A program made the position numbers and the translations under genes. The notes beneath the pieces were generated by a model that had not been told where the DNA came from, did no database searches, and saw nothing but the letters and a program-made list of their open reading frames with translations. From assembly GCF_001746755.1 (NCBI RefSeq), contig NZ_MCGG01000042.1, positions 1-64,000 of the forward strand: DNA of 64,000 nt, given 5' to 3'. The stretch comes from Magnetovibrio blakemorei (lineage in GTDB: Bacteria; Pseudomonadota; Alphaproteobacteria; Rhodospirillales; Magnetovibrionaceae). Shown piece after piece: positions 54,997 through 63,788 of the stretch (position 1 is the first letter of the stretch; each line of letters starts with the position of its first letter).

Positions 54997-55101
54997 TCAA
55001 CCCCATACGGGCGTTAATCCCCTAGAATATCCCATAATGGCACACCAGAGTCAATGGTTTTCACCAATGCACAGCCCTATAAAATAAATAAAATCTATAT
55101 A

Positions 55102-55138
55102 TTACATTGCATTGTGACGTATATTGATATCAATGTAA
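55102..55138. promoter_or_regulatory. Inverted repeat upstream of ispH
   Basis: TTACATTG (55102-55109) and CAATGTAA (55131-55138) are exact inverted copies 21 bases apart. A perfect TTGATATCAA palindrome (55124-55133) overlaps the right arm. They lie 50-86 bases before the ispH start in a strongly AT-rich stretch and may mark promoter control. Confidence 0.4.
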
Positions 55139-55187
55139 ATTATCGAAAGAACCCTGCTTCCTCTTTCAACTTGTTTCAAAGGGGGCT

Positions 55188-56207
55188 ATGGTCGCCATAA
55201 CGCCTGTCCCTTCCCCCACTTGGAGACGTCCTTTGAGCGCCGCCCCCGCCCCCCATTCCCCGACACTCCCTCCCTTGCGGGTCATTTTGGCTCAACCGCG
55301 TGGATTTTGTGCCGGGGTGGATCGCGCCATCGCCATCGTAAAAAGAGCTCTCGAACTGTATGGGGCTCCGGTCTATGTGCGCCACGAAATCGTCCACAAC
55401 ACCTTCGTTGTAAACGAGCTCAAAAACCTGGGGGCCGTGTTCGTTCAAGAATTGGATGAAATTCCCGACGGTGGCCACACCATTTTCAGCGCCCACGGCG
55501 TATCCGACGCGGTCGAGCAAGAGGCCCAACGCCGCGGCCTGCCGTACATCGACGCTGCCTGCCCGCTGGTCACCAAAGTCCACCGCCAGGGCCAAGGCTT
55601 TGCCGACAGTGGGGAAGAAGTCATCTTGATTGGTCACCAAGGCCACCCCGAAGTCGAAGGCACCTTGGGCCGTATCCACGGCAAAACCCATCTGGTGGCC
55701 ACCGTACAAGACGTCGAAAAGCTGGCCATAGCCCCAGGCACACGACTGGCTTACGTGACCCAAACGACACTGAGCGTTGACGACACCCGCGACATCATTG
55801 GAGCCCTGACCAAGCGCTTCCCCGACATTGAAGGCCCCAACCTCAAAGACATTTGTTATGCCACACAAAACCGCCAGCAAGCGGTGCGCGAGATGGCTTG
55901 CCATCAAACCGACACCGATTTGGTGCTGGTGATCGGCGGCAAAAACAGCTCAAATTCCAATCGCCTGCGCGAGATTGGCGAGGCCTGCGACGTCCCCAGC
56001 TATCTGATCAACGATGCCGACGACCTAGACCCCGCGTGGCTTGAGGGGGTCAAAACCATTGGCGTGACGGCGGGCGCATCAGCCCCCGAAGTGCTGGTCC
56101 AAGGCGTGCTTGAACGCTTGGCCGAGCTGCGCGACACTCGCGTCGAGCTGCTCACCGGCATCGAAGAAAACATGCATTTTAAGCTGCCTGTTGAACTGCT
56201 CGATTAA
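55188..56207 (+). CDS. ispH: 4-hydroxy-3-methylbut-2-enyl diphosphate reductase IspH
   Basis: A 339-residue Fe-S enzyme, last step of the MEP pathway, making IPP and DMAPP. Its three cluster cysteines lie in [22 protein letters not shown] and [11 protein letters not shown]. The proton-relay ENR-like site and SNSNRLREI motif are present. A Pro-rich N-terminal extension of about 25 residues precedes the domain, so a later start is possible. Its stop codon overlaps the convergent hpnE stop. It supplies precursors for the hopanoid genes to its right. Confidence 0.97.
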   Translation: MVAITPVPSPTWRRPLSAAPAPHSPTLPPLRVILAQPRGFCAGVDRAIAIVKRALELYGAPVYVRHEIVHNTFVVNELKNLGAVFVQELDEIPDGGHTIFSAHGVSDAVEQEAQRRGLPYIDAACPLVTKVHRQGQGFADSGEEVILIGHQGHPEVEGTLGRIHGKTHLVATVQDVEKLAIAPGTRLAYVTQTTLSVDDTRDIIGALTKRFPDIEGPNLKDICYATQNRQQAVREMACHQTDTDLVLVIGGKNSSNSNRLREIGEACDVPSYLINDADDLDPAWLEGVKTIGVTAGASAPEVLVQGVLERLAELRDTRVELLTGIEENMHFKLPVELLD

Positions 56208-57466
56208 GCAAGAATGGTCTCTGCGGCCAAGCGCCCGGACTTAACGGCGCTTTCCAGTGTTGCCGGGAGCCCTGTATCCGTCCAATCCCCGGCCAAAACC
56301 AAATTGGCGAGTTTGGTGCGTGTGGGCAGACGTTTGAGCTGTGCCTCAGGGCTGGCGCAAAACGTCGCGCGGCGCTCCTTGATGACCCGGTAACGGCTTG
56401 GCATCTCGCCCAAATCCAGGGCTTGGGCGACATCGGGCCACAAAGCATGGGCGATGGCATCGGTGTCTTTGTCCATCCATGCCTGGGCGTCACTGACGGT
56501 CACGGACACAATGGGACCACGCTGCAAGAGCCACTGCGCCTTGGCCTCCACCAATCCCATCAGGCGCGGCGCGACAATGGCCGCCTCATCCGATGCAACC
56601 CGGTAATGCACATTCAAAATCGATTGCGCGCCCATCTCCACGTGGACGTCTTCCAAGACGTCCGCCACCTTATGATGCGGAACGGCCAAAACAACCCCAT
56701 CATCTTGGCCCAAGACTTCCGCCGCATGGGCAAACTGAATGGCGCTGACACGCCCATCTTGACACTCCAAACCCGAAATTCGACGTCCAAAGTGCACGTC
56801 AGCGCCGTGCCTGGCCAACATCGCCAACGCCGGGTCCACCAGCGCCGCCCCCAGTCCTTGTGGGGCAAAAACCGGATTGGCAAAGGCACTGCCCTTCAAC
56901 ACCGTATCGCGCAACACCGCCCACAACAATTGGGCCGAACCGACCTGAGGCTCAACATTGAGCACCGCCAATGTCATGGGCCGCCAAAAGGTGCGGTAAA
57001 GCTCCGACGTTGTGTCCAAGCACGCCGCGACCCGACAACCGCGCCCGCGACTCAGCGCCAAAAGATCGCGCCAAAAGCCCCACGGCGTGAACCCCGGAGG
57101 TTGGCGACGTTTATCCCACAACCAACTCAGCAACGCCGCGCGCCCATGGCCTTGGCCCAAATCAACACACCAGCTTGTGCGCGTTGAAAGGTCTTGAAAC
57201 GCAAACTGGGCGCCCGCGCCTCCCTCCAGCGCCGCTTGTCCGCCTATGAGAGCCACATAGTCCAACACGTCGTGATTGCCGCTAAGCACCAGATGCGAGC
57301 CGTTGTCGATGATTGCCTCAAGCGCATCATCATAAAAGCTTCGGCACCGTCCACCCGCATGCTTGGCGGTTTCGTGCACGGTGATGGACACCCCTGCCGC
57401 ACACAAACGTACCGCTGCCGACAACCCGGCCAGCCCCGCGCCAATGATGTGAACACGCCGTGTCAT
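56204..57466 (-). CDS. hpnE: Hydroxysqualene dehydroxylase HpnE
   Basis: A 420-residue FAD-dependent amine-oxidase-fold protein. The FAD motif is [20 protein letters not shown] at the N-terminus, with [15 protein letters not shown] following, and [20 protein letters not shown] closes the FAD site near the C-terminus. Its position directly after the HpnC-HpnD gene (four-base overlap) identifies it as HpnE, which reduces hydroxysqualene to squalene. Confidence 0.93.
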   Translation of the reverse strand: MTRRVHIIGAGLAGLSAAVRLCAAGVSITVHETAKHAGGRCRSFYDDALEAIIDNGSHLVLSGNHDVLDYVALIGGQAALEGGAGAQFAFQDLSTRTSWCVDLGQGHGRAALLSWLWDKRRQPPGFTPWGFWRDLLALSRGRGCRVAACLDTTSELYRTFWRPMTLAVLNVEPQVGSAQLLWAVLRDTVLKGSAFANPVFAPQGLGAALVDPALAMLARHGADVHFGRRISGLECQDGRVSAIQFAHAAEVLGQDDGVVLAVPHHKVADVLEDVHVEMGAQSILNVHYRVASDEAAIVAPRLMGLVEAKAQWLLQRGPIVSVTVSDAQAWMDKDTDAIAHALWPDVAQALDLGEMPSRYRVIKERRATFCASPEAQLKRLPTRTKLANLVLAGDWTDTGLPATLESAVKSGRLAAETILA

Positions 57467-59133
57467 TCAAAAAGCCCATAACGCAAAACCAAGCCGATTT
57501 TCTCAAAACGCCCCAACGACACTTTGACATCCGCGCGGGCAAGGCCGCGTCGTTGCAAATGCCGCAACATGCGTTCATAGACGCCCAACATGATCCGGGC
57601 CGGGCGTGTTTTCGATCTGTCCAAGTGTAACAGGGCAACGCGGGCTTGGTCGTAGTGGTCTTGTGCTTGGGCGGCCAACGGGTTCAACACGTCTGGCAGC
57701 CGTTCATGCGCCAAAACGGCGTCAGGCTGGTCTGGATAAATGCCCTGCGCGCGCAAGACGCTCAGCGGCAGATACAAGCGATTGCGCTCTGCATCCTCAT
57801 ATAAGTCGCGCAGAATGTTGGTGATCTGCAACGCCCGACCCAGGTGATGCGCCAAGCTTTCCGCCGCTGGACCGTTGATGGTAAACACTTTGTTCGACAG
57901 CCGCCCAACGGCCGACGCCACCCGGTCCAGATAGACATCGAAGGCCGCCTCATCAGCGATGCGCACGCTGTCATGAGCATCCGATTGCATCCCGTCAATC
58001 ACGTCCAGAAAATCGGCTTTGTCCAAATGATAGGTCTCGACGACGGCTTTCAGCCCCAAAACGCACTCATCGGGTTCTTGGGCGTTGTAAAGACTTTCAA
58101 CACCACTGCGCCATTGATCCAAGCGCACCCGCTTGATGGCCACGTCAAGCGGGCCGTCGGCAATGTCGTCCACCTCGCGGCAAAAGGCATAGATGCGAAA
58201 CATAGCCTCGCGACGTTCTGAGGGCATCAGACGCAATGCCCAATAAAAGGAACTGCCCGTGGCCTTATGCGGCGCCCCCGCAAACACCCCTGCAACAGCC
58301 CCAAGCACAAAACGCATCGCCATGTGAGGTTTGCTGAGTTGCACCCGCCCAGCCAGAGGATCTTGGCGACGCAAGGCCGACGATAAACTTTGGGCGATGG
58401 ACAAGATACCCGCCGCTTCCAATGCCAAGGCTCTGGAATGTATGGAATGCACCATCGGCCGCGCTTGGACCAGCAAGGTATCCACGCCGTCGAGCATCCG
58501 GTCAATCACCCGGCGCAACGCAGGCGAACACGTTTCCCCGTGCAGATCCTCATCACGGACCCGCTCGGCCAGCAGCCAGTCTTGGGGCAAATAGACCCGC
58601 TCCAAATTCAGAAAGTCTTCTTTGATGTCTTGCACGTGATTGAGCACTTGTAACGCGGCGCACAAAGCATCTGAGGGCTGATAATCCTCCCCATCGATAC
58701 CGCCCATCAAATCAATCAGATAACGCCCCACCGGAGCCGCCGACAACGCGCAGTACGCCATCAGTGCCGTCCACGTAGGGGTGCGAGGATGGTCCACGTC
58801 CCAGGCAAAGGCTGCCAGCAAATCCTCGGCATGGCGCGGCGTCACCCGGGTGGCCTCCAGACTTTGCCAAAGCGCAAAAGCTTGAGAGTAAGGATCAGCG
58901 GCACCGGTCTTCAGTTGCAGGGCCATGGCGTCAAGCTGGCTGTGTTTAAGGTCCGGCTTACGATGCGGCGCATCCGCAATCTCGTCCGCCGCACGGGCAA
59001 AGGCATAAAACGCCATCACATGCGGGCGCACTTTTGCGGGCAAAAGGAGGGACGCGACTGGAAAGTTTTCGCGGTCCGCGCCTTTAAAACGACGTGATGT
59101 GCGGTGAGCTTCGATCAGACCCTCAATCGGCAC
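57463..59133 (-). CDS. hpnCD: Fused HpnC-HpnD squalene-synthesis protein
   Basis: A 556-residue protein with two squalene/phytoene synthase domains in one chain; these are normally two genes. Domain one (about 1-285, HpnC-like) has Asp motifs DEIAD at 50-54 and DIKED at 169-173. Domain two (about 288-556, HpnD-like) has DDIAD at 322-326 and DLYED at 443-447, with ALQITNILRDLYEDAERNRL typical of HpnD. HpnD makes presqualene diphosphate from farnesyl diphosphate; HpnC turns it into hydroxysqualene. All four acidic motifs are intact, so both activities are plausible in one polypeptide. The join is near 58270. Order hpnM-hpnCD-hpnE, all minus. Confidence 0.9.
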   Translation of the reverse strand: MPIEGLIEAHRTSRRFKGADRENFPVASLLLPAKVRPHVMAFYAFARAADEIADAPHRKPDLKHSQLDAMALQLKTGAADPYSQAFALWQSLEATRVTPRHAEDLLAAFAWDVDHPRTPTWTALMAYCALSAAPVGRYLIDLMGGIDGEDYQPSDALCAALQVLNHVQDIKEDFLNLERVYLPQDWLLAERVRDEDLHGETCSPALRRVIDRMLDGVDTLLVQARPMVHSIHSRALALEAAGILSIAQSLSSALRRQDPLAGRVQLSKPHMAMRFVLGAVAGVFAGAPHKATGSSFYWALRLMPSERREAMFRIYAFCREVDDIADGPLDVAIKRVRLDQWRSGVESLYNAQEPDECVLGLKAVVETYHLDKADFLDVIDGMQSDAHDSVRIADEAAFDVYLDRVASAVGRLSNKVFTINGPAAESLAHHLGRALQITNILRDLYEDAERNRLYLPLSVLRAQGIYPDQPDAVLAHERLPDVLNPLAAQAQDHYDQARVALLHLDRSKTRPARIMLGVYERMLRHLQRRGLARADVKVSLGRFEKIGLVLRYGLFE

Positions 59134-59137
59134 GCCC

Positions 59138-59767
59138 TCAATGGGAGAGGCTTTCGACTTTCGTGCGCAAAACGTCCAGAAGACCGCCGACCTTGCCGCC
59201 TTGCGTGCGAATGACGGAGGTAAACTCTTTGCGCTGCGATTGGCTCATGGAAATGCCTTCCACATAGACGTCGATGATCTTGTAGATATCGGCATCATTG
59301 CGGACCCGCCAATCGACGCGGATCGGCTCGCCGCCCGAAGGACGATGAATTTCGGAATAAACCACCGCATCATTCCCCGGTTCGGGAACAGATTTTACAA
59401 CCTTGATCTGTTCGCCGGAATATTGATCGAAGCGTTCGACATAGGTGATCACCACGTATTCTTCGAACAAACGAAGGTATTCTTCTTTTTCCGCATCCGT
59501 GGCCGTGCGCCAGTACCGTCCCAACACCCATTTGCCAATCAGCGGCACATCAAAATTGCGCTGCAACAATTCGCGAAAACGGTTGACGCGGTCGGTGCGT
59601 GAGACGCCATCGGCGGTCAGAGCTTGCACAGCTTCCTGGGCCAAGCCTTCAATGAAAACTTGTGCCGTGGCGTCACCGGCTTGTGCTGTGTTTGCAAAAA
59701 CAGATGTGCCCCAAAATGTGAAAGCAGAAAAGAGTACCAAAGCCAGTGCGGTGCGACGGGTCTTCAT
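59138..59767 (-). CDS. hpnM: MlaC/HpnM-like periplasmic phospholipid/hopanoid-binding protein
   Basis: A 209-residue secreted protein. Signal peptide MKTRRTALALVLFSAFTFWG, cleavage near VFA, then the MlaC (Ttg2D) fold with RNFDVPLIGKWVLGRYWRTA and EYLRLFEEYVVITYVERFDQ. Such proteins carry lipids across the periplasm, and those linked to hopanoid genes are called HpnM. It lies four bases upstream of hpnCD. ATG 59767 follows AGGGA; the longer frame would lack the signal peptide start. Confidence 0.86.
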   Translation of the reverse strand: MKTRRTALALVLFSAFTFWGTSVFANTAQAGDATAQVFIEGLAQEAVQALTADGVSRTDRVNRFRELLQRNFDVPLIGKWVLGRYWRTATDAEKEEYLRLFEEYVVITYVERFDQYSGEQIKVVKSVPEPGNDAVVYSEIHRPSGGEPIRVDWRVRNDADIYKIIDVYVEGISMSQSQRKEFTSVIRTQGGKVGGLLDVLRTKVESLSH

Positions 59768-59934
59768 GTAATAGCGTCCCTCAAAAAAATTCTTCTCCAA
59801 CAGACCACGCCCACAAACCTCAAACGAAGGTTTTCCCATTTGGTCTCAGTAGGTGCGGATCATAAGGTTTTAGGACCCGCTTGGCAATTGCGCGCACAGA
59901 CGACACCCGTAAAAAAAAGCCCCCTCTAATTGGA

Positions 59935-60294
59935 CTATATTTTGCCGTGCTTTGCCGCGATGGATTGACGCACTTCATCCGTAAAGCCTTGTAAAAACAA
60001 GTCTTCCCCTTCAAACACGGGGCGTTTGATCAGTGTGGGATTGGCCACCATCAGTTTCTTGGCGCGCGCACCATCAAGGCCCCGCTTGTCCGCATCGCTC
60101 AATTGCCCCCACGTTGCAGAGCGTTTATTGAGTACCGATTCCCATCCCTTGGCGTCAATCCAACGTTGCACCGTGGTAGCCTCAAGGCCATCTGCCCGAA
60201 AATCGTGAAAGGTGTGTGCGATGCCCTTATCCGTCAACCATTTCAGGGCTTTGCGAACGGTGTCGCAGGTTTTGATGCCGTACACGGTGATCAT
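59935..60294 (-). CDS. ArsC/Spx-family reductase-like protein
   Basis: A 119-residue protein of the ArsC-related YffB/Spx family. MITVYGIKTCDTVRKALKWL carries the single N-terminal cysteine of the thioredoxin-like fold, and RPVFEGEDLFLQGF is the usual C-terminal strand. It lacks other arsenate reductase cysteines, so a role in glutathione-dependent thiol chemistry is more likely than arsenate reduction. Start ATG 60294. Confidence 0.88.
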   Translation of the reverse strand: MITVYGIKTCDTVRKALKWLTDKGIAHTFHDFRADGLEATTVQRWIDAKGWESVLNKRSATWGQLSDADKRGLDGARAKKLMVANPTLIKRPVFEGEDLFLQGFTDEVRQSIAAKHGKI

Positions 60295-60387
60295 CTGAGC
60301 GGTTTCCTTACATCTCATTTTGACGGGGACATCCTTCTGGCCTACCGTGCATTTATCTTTGGAACAAGTCTAAATGAGAAATTCATC

Positions 60388-61254
60388 ATGCTTTGTATCA
60401 TCTCCCCCGCCAAGCGTCTGAACCTCAAAGAATGGGACAGAAACACGCAGGGCTTGAGCACGCCGGATTATCCCGACGACGCCACGAAGCTGGCCAAACT
60501 CGCCGGCAAGCTGGCGACGGCTGAGATGGAAAAGCTGATGCACATCAGTGAAAACCAAGCGGCGTTGGTGAAAGACTATTACAAAGTTTTTTCCTTTCCC
60601 CACACGCCCGACAACGCCAAGCCGGCGTGCTGGATGTTTGCCGGTGACACCTATGTTGGCCTGGATGCGGAAACGTTAAGCGCGGATGATCTTGAATACG
60701 CCCAAGACCATCTGATCATTCTCAACGGTCTTTACGGCAAACTGAGACCTCTGGACTTGATCCGCCCGCACCGTTTGGACATGGGCACGCGCCTCAAAAA
60801 CCCGAAAGGCAAAAATCTTTACGACTATTGGGAAAGCCGCTTGTCACAAGCAATTTTGGACCAAGCCAAAGCGTGTAAAACCAAAACCGTCGTGTGTTTG
60901 GCCAGCGTTGAATATTTCAAGGCCGCCCGCGGGGACGAACTGAGCGCGGCGGGCCTGCGCGTCATCACGCCGAATTTTAAAGAAATCCGCGACAACGGCG
61001 AAATCAAAACCATGAGCCTGTTCGTCAAGCGGGCACGCGGGCGTATGGCGCGCTGGATTGTGCAAAACAAAATCACCGATGCTGAGCAGATAAAAACGTT
61101 CAACCTGGACGGCTACACGTTCCAGCCGGGAGCGTCGGACGAACACGAATGGGTGTTCGCCCGCCCGCAACCCAACAAAAAGACGCATCCCAAAGCACCG
61201 CCAGCCGAAACTCCGTCAGCAAAGCTGCGCAGACATCGCGTTGACGCCTTATAA
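60388..61254 (+). CDS. yaaA: Peroxide stress protein YaaA (DUF328)
   Basis: A 288-residue protein. The start MLCIISPAKRLNLKEWDRNT and the core ILNGLYGKLRPLDLIRPHRL and VVCLASVEYFKAA identify YaaA, a DNA-binding protein that limits free iron and DNA damage during peroxide stress. It is about 30 residues longer than E. coli YaaA, with a Lys/Pro/Ala C-terminal tail. ATG 60388 is the only start matching the family N-terminus. Divergent from the ArsC-like gene. Confidence 0.93.
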   Translation: MLCIISPAKRLNLKEWDRNTQGLSTPDYPDDATKLAKLAGKLATAEMEKLMHISENQAALVKDYYKVFSFPHTPDNAKPACWMFAGDTYVGLDAETLSADDLEYAQDHLIILNGLYGKLRPLDLIRPHRLDMGTRLKNPKGKNLYDYWESRLSQAILDQAKACKTKTVVCLASVEYFKAARGDELSAAGLRVITPNFKEIRDNGEIKTMSLFVKRARGRMARWIVQNKITDAEQIKTFNLDGYTFQPGASDEHEWVFARPQPNKKTHPKAPPAETPSAKLRRHRVDAL

Positions 61255-61266
61255 AGTTATTTGCCC

Positions 61267-61704
61267 CTATTGATAGCCCGTTCCGGTGATGTATTCACGC
61301 AGCTGCCCGGTGTCGATCTGACATTCCGCCAAGCTGTGCTTGATCACATCGCCGATGCTCACGACCCCGACCACAAGTCCCTCGTCTTTGACCAAAACAT
61401 GGCGGGTGCGTCGTGCCGTCATGATATCGCGCACCGTTTCTATGGTCTCTTCGGGGCCAACGCTGACAACGTTTTGCGTCATCACGTCTTTGGCGATCAT
61501 GCCTTCAATGTTTCCACCATCGGCAATGGCTTGCACAATATCGCGCTCTGAAATCGTCCCGACGTGGTTATTTGCACTGTCATCAACAAGGGCGAAGCCA
61601 ATGCGTTCCGCCTTAAACACTTGGGCGACCATACGCACGCTATCGGTTTGTTTTACCTTGATAAGCTCAGGACCTTTTTCATCCAAGATGGTCTTAACAA
61701 TCAT
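61267..61704 (-). CDS. CBS-pair domain protein
   Basis: A 145-residue protein consisting of two CBS motifs (about residues 10-60 and 75-130), with VGTISERDIVQAIADGG and VVGVVSIGDVIKHSL ending them. CBS pairs bind adenosine nucleotides and serve as energy sensors. GGAGGG precedes the ATG at 61704. It converges with yaaA. The partner is unknown. Confidence 0.92.
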   Translation of the reverse strand: MIVKTILDEKGPELIKVKQTDSVRMVAQVFKAERIGFALVDDSANNHVGTISERDIVQAIADGGNIEGMIAKDVMTQNVVSVGPEETIETVRDIMTARRTRHVLVKDEGLVVGVVSIGDVIKHSLAECQIDTGQLREYITGTGYQ

Positions 61705-61894
61705 TTGTCGTCCCTCCGTTTTAATCTCCAAAAGGAAACTTCCCAAACATCGTAATTTTATATTTGGTGCCGAACGGTCCTATTCCAAGAATATTTTGGG
61801 ACCACAGCTCTCCGGAAATAGAAAGACTTCATGAGAATTCTTGCTAATATGGTGATCTAAACGGGTTTATTTTAAACAACCGAAGTCAAAATAA

Positions 61895-62239
61895 ATGCAC
61901 AACACCGACCCCCAATCCATACGCAAACGCCTGGAAGCAGAACGCCAAGAGCTTTTGCACGACGCCAAAACCACCGCCGAAGAACGTGGCGTGGTGGTCT
62001 TGGACCAGACCGCTGTCGGCCGTCTCTCGCGCATGGATGCCCTGCAAAACCAAGCCATGCAGGTGGAAACAGAACGCCGTCGGGAGATTGAGCTGAAACG
62101 CATAGAAGCGGCATTGAAACGCCTGGATTCAAATGACTACGGCTTTTGCGTCTCGTGTGGCGAAGCCATTCAGGCGAAGCGCTTAGACATGGACCCCGCC
62201 ACCCCAGTGTGCATCGACTGCGCCCACAAAGCCGAATAA
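61895..62239 (+). CDS. DksA/TraR-family zinc finger protein
   Basis: A 114-residue protein. A helical N-terminal half (RKRLEAERQELLHDAKTTAE) is followed by the four-cysteine zinc finger FCVSCGEAIQAKRL with VCIDCAHKAE. It is shorter than DksA (about 150) and resembles stand-alone TraR/DksA proteins that bind RNA polymerase through the secondary channel. It precedes the MFS gene by five bases, so both may be cotranscribed. Confidence 0.9.
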   Translation: MHNTDPQSIRKRLEAERQELLHDAKTTAEERGVVVLDQTAVGRLSRMDALQNQAMQVETERRREIELKRIEAALKRLDSNDYGFCVSCGEAIQAKRLDMDPATPVCIDCAHKAE

Positions 62240-62244
62240 CCCCT

Positions 62245-63489
62245 ATGAACGCCTTCGCATTTTTGGTGCAAAATCTGCGTTTTTTAGGCTTCGGGTTGGC
62301 CTGCACATTGGCCAGCAATTTTGGCCAAACCTTTTTCATTTCGTTGTTCGGCGCCTACATTCGCGACGACTTCGGGCTCAGTCACGGTGAATTTGGCAGC
62401 CTCTATGGTGGGGCCACCTTCATCAGCGCGGGGATTATCTTATGGGCCGGGCGCCAAATCGACCGGGTAGATTTGCGCGCCTTCGCTGCTGTTGTGCTGG
62501 TCGGCCTGGCCCTGTCTTGCGCTTTGATGGCGGTGGCCTACAGCCCCTGGATTGTCGCAATTTCTTTTGTCGGTCTGCGGCTGTTTGGGCAAGGGCTGTT
62601 GCGCCACACCGCCGTCATCAGCATGGCGCGGTACTTCGACACCGCCCGCGGACGCGCCATGAGCGTCGTGGGTTTGGGCTTTCCCTTTGCCGAGGCGACG
62701 TTTCCTTGGCTTTTGGTGTTAATCCTCTCACCCCTCACGTGGCGCGAAGCGTGGGGCGGGTTTGCGCTTTATATCATCGCTTTACATCTGCCGTTGGCAC
62801 TGTGGCTGCTCAAAGGCCACGGTGTGCGTCACGCCAAGCTGGAAGAACGCCTCAAGGCCGAAGACCAAGCGGACACGTCCTTGAGCCAGCGCCAATTGGT
62901 CGGCGATTGGCGCTTTCAAATGATCGTGCCCGCCGCCTTGATGGGACCGTTCATCATGACCGGATTGTTTTTTCACCAAGTCGCCATCGCCACCTCTAAA
63001 GGCTGGGACCTGAGCTTGCTGGCAGCCAGCTTCCCGGCCTTTGCCGGGGCGTCGGTGCTGTCCAGCCTGTTGACCGGGTCGCTGGTGGACAAACACGGGC
63101 CTGGCCAGGTGTTGCCGCTGTTTGTGTTGCCGCTCACGTTATCGCTCTTGGTCGTGGCACTGCTGGACCAGCCGTGGTCGGCCCCGTTGTATCTTGGCCT
63201 GGGCGGTTTGACCGTTGGGGCCAGTTCGATGTTAATCAGCGCCGCATGGGCAGAAACCTATGGCGTGCGCCATCTGGGAGCCATTCGATCGCTCACCTCA
63301 TCGCTGGCGGTGATTTCCACCGCCTTAGCCCCCATGCTGGTGGGATGGCTTTTGGATGCGGGTTTGCAAATCTCGTCCATTGCCTTAGGGGCGGCGTGTT
63401 TAACGTTCACAACGGGGCTTCTGGCGATGGCACCAGCTCGGGCCTTGCGAGAAAAAAAACAAAACCCTGCGCATAAACAAAATCTTTAA
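62245..63489 (+). CDS. Major facilitator superfamily transporter
   Basis: A 414-residue protein with about twelve membrane segments in two halves separated by a charged cytoplasmic loop (AKLEERLKAEDQADTSLSQR). The N-terminal half ends with GRAMSVVGLGFPFAEATF. ATG 62245 follows the DksA-like stop by five bases. The family includes many drug and metabolite carriers; the substrate cannot be told. Confidence 0.9.
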   Translation: MNAFAFLVQNLRFLGFGLACTLASNFGQTFFISLFGAYIRDDFGLSHGEFGSLYGGATFISAGIILWAGRQIDRVDLRAFAAVVLVGLALSCALMAVAYSPWIVAISFVGLRLFGQGLLRHTAVISMARYFDTARGRAMSVVGLGFPFAEATFPWLLVLILSPLTWREAWGGFALYIIALHLPLALWLLKGHGVRHAKLEERLKAEDQADTSLSQRQLVGDWRFQMIVPAALMGPFIMTGLFFHQVAIATSKGWDLSLLAASFPAFAGASVLSSLLTGSLVDKHGPGQVLPLFVLPLTLSLLVVALLDQPWSAPLYLGLGGLTVGASSMLISAAWAETYGVRHLGAIRSLTSSLAVISTALAPMLVGWLLDAGLQISSIALGAACLTFTTGLLAMAPARALREKKQNPAHKQNL

Positions 63490-63728
63490 CACATCATTTG
63501 GTAAAATGATTGCATCGGTCGATTCGCGAGGAGAGACAACCACGATGCTAAACACAAACGAATTTGGATTAGGGTTAGGGTTTCGCCACGAAACCAGTCC
63601 CCCTCCACTTGCAGCCTCTGCATTTGGGTCTCCGGGTTCCGGCGCGTTGGCATCACTCGCGGATCACATTATTTCCCGAGCCTTCCTTGTTTCACGAACC
63701 ATCCACTTCCTCCTTTGCACAAATTTCC

Positions 63729-63757
63729 AACGCCTCCGTTTCGGGGGCGTTTGTTGT
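63729..63757 (+). promoter_or_regulatory. Hairpin upstream of the PhoH-like gene
   Basis: AACGCCTCCG and CGGGGGCGTT form a 10-bp stem (one G-T pair) with a TTT loop, followed by TGTTGTT. It resembles a weak terminator or attenuator 37 bases before the PhoH-like start. Confidence 0.45.
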
Positions 63758-63788
63758 TTGGGCTCAACACCAACTTTTGGAGTGCATC

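Noticed and set aside
59880-59934. Terminator after the ArsC-like gene
   Set aside because: There is a run of eight T on the minus strand, but no clear stem before it.
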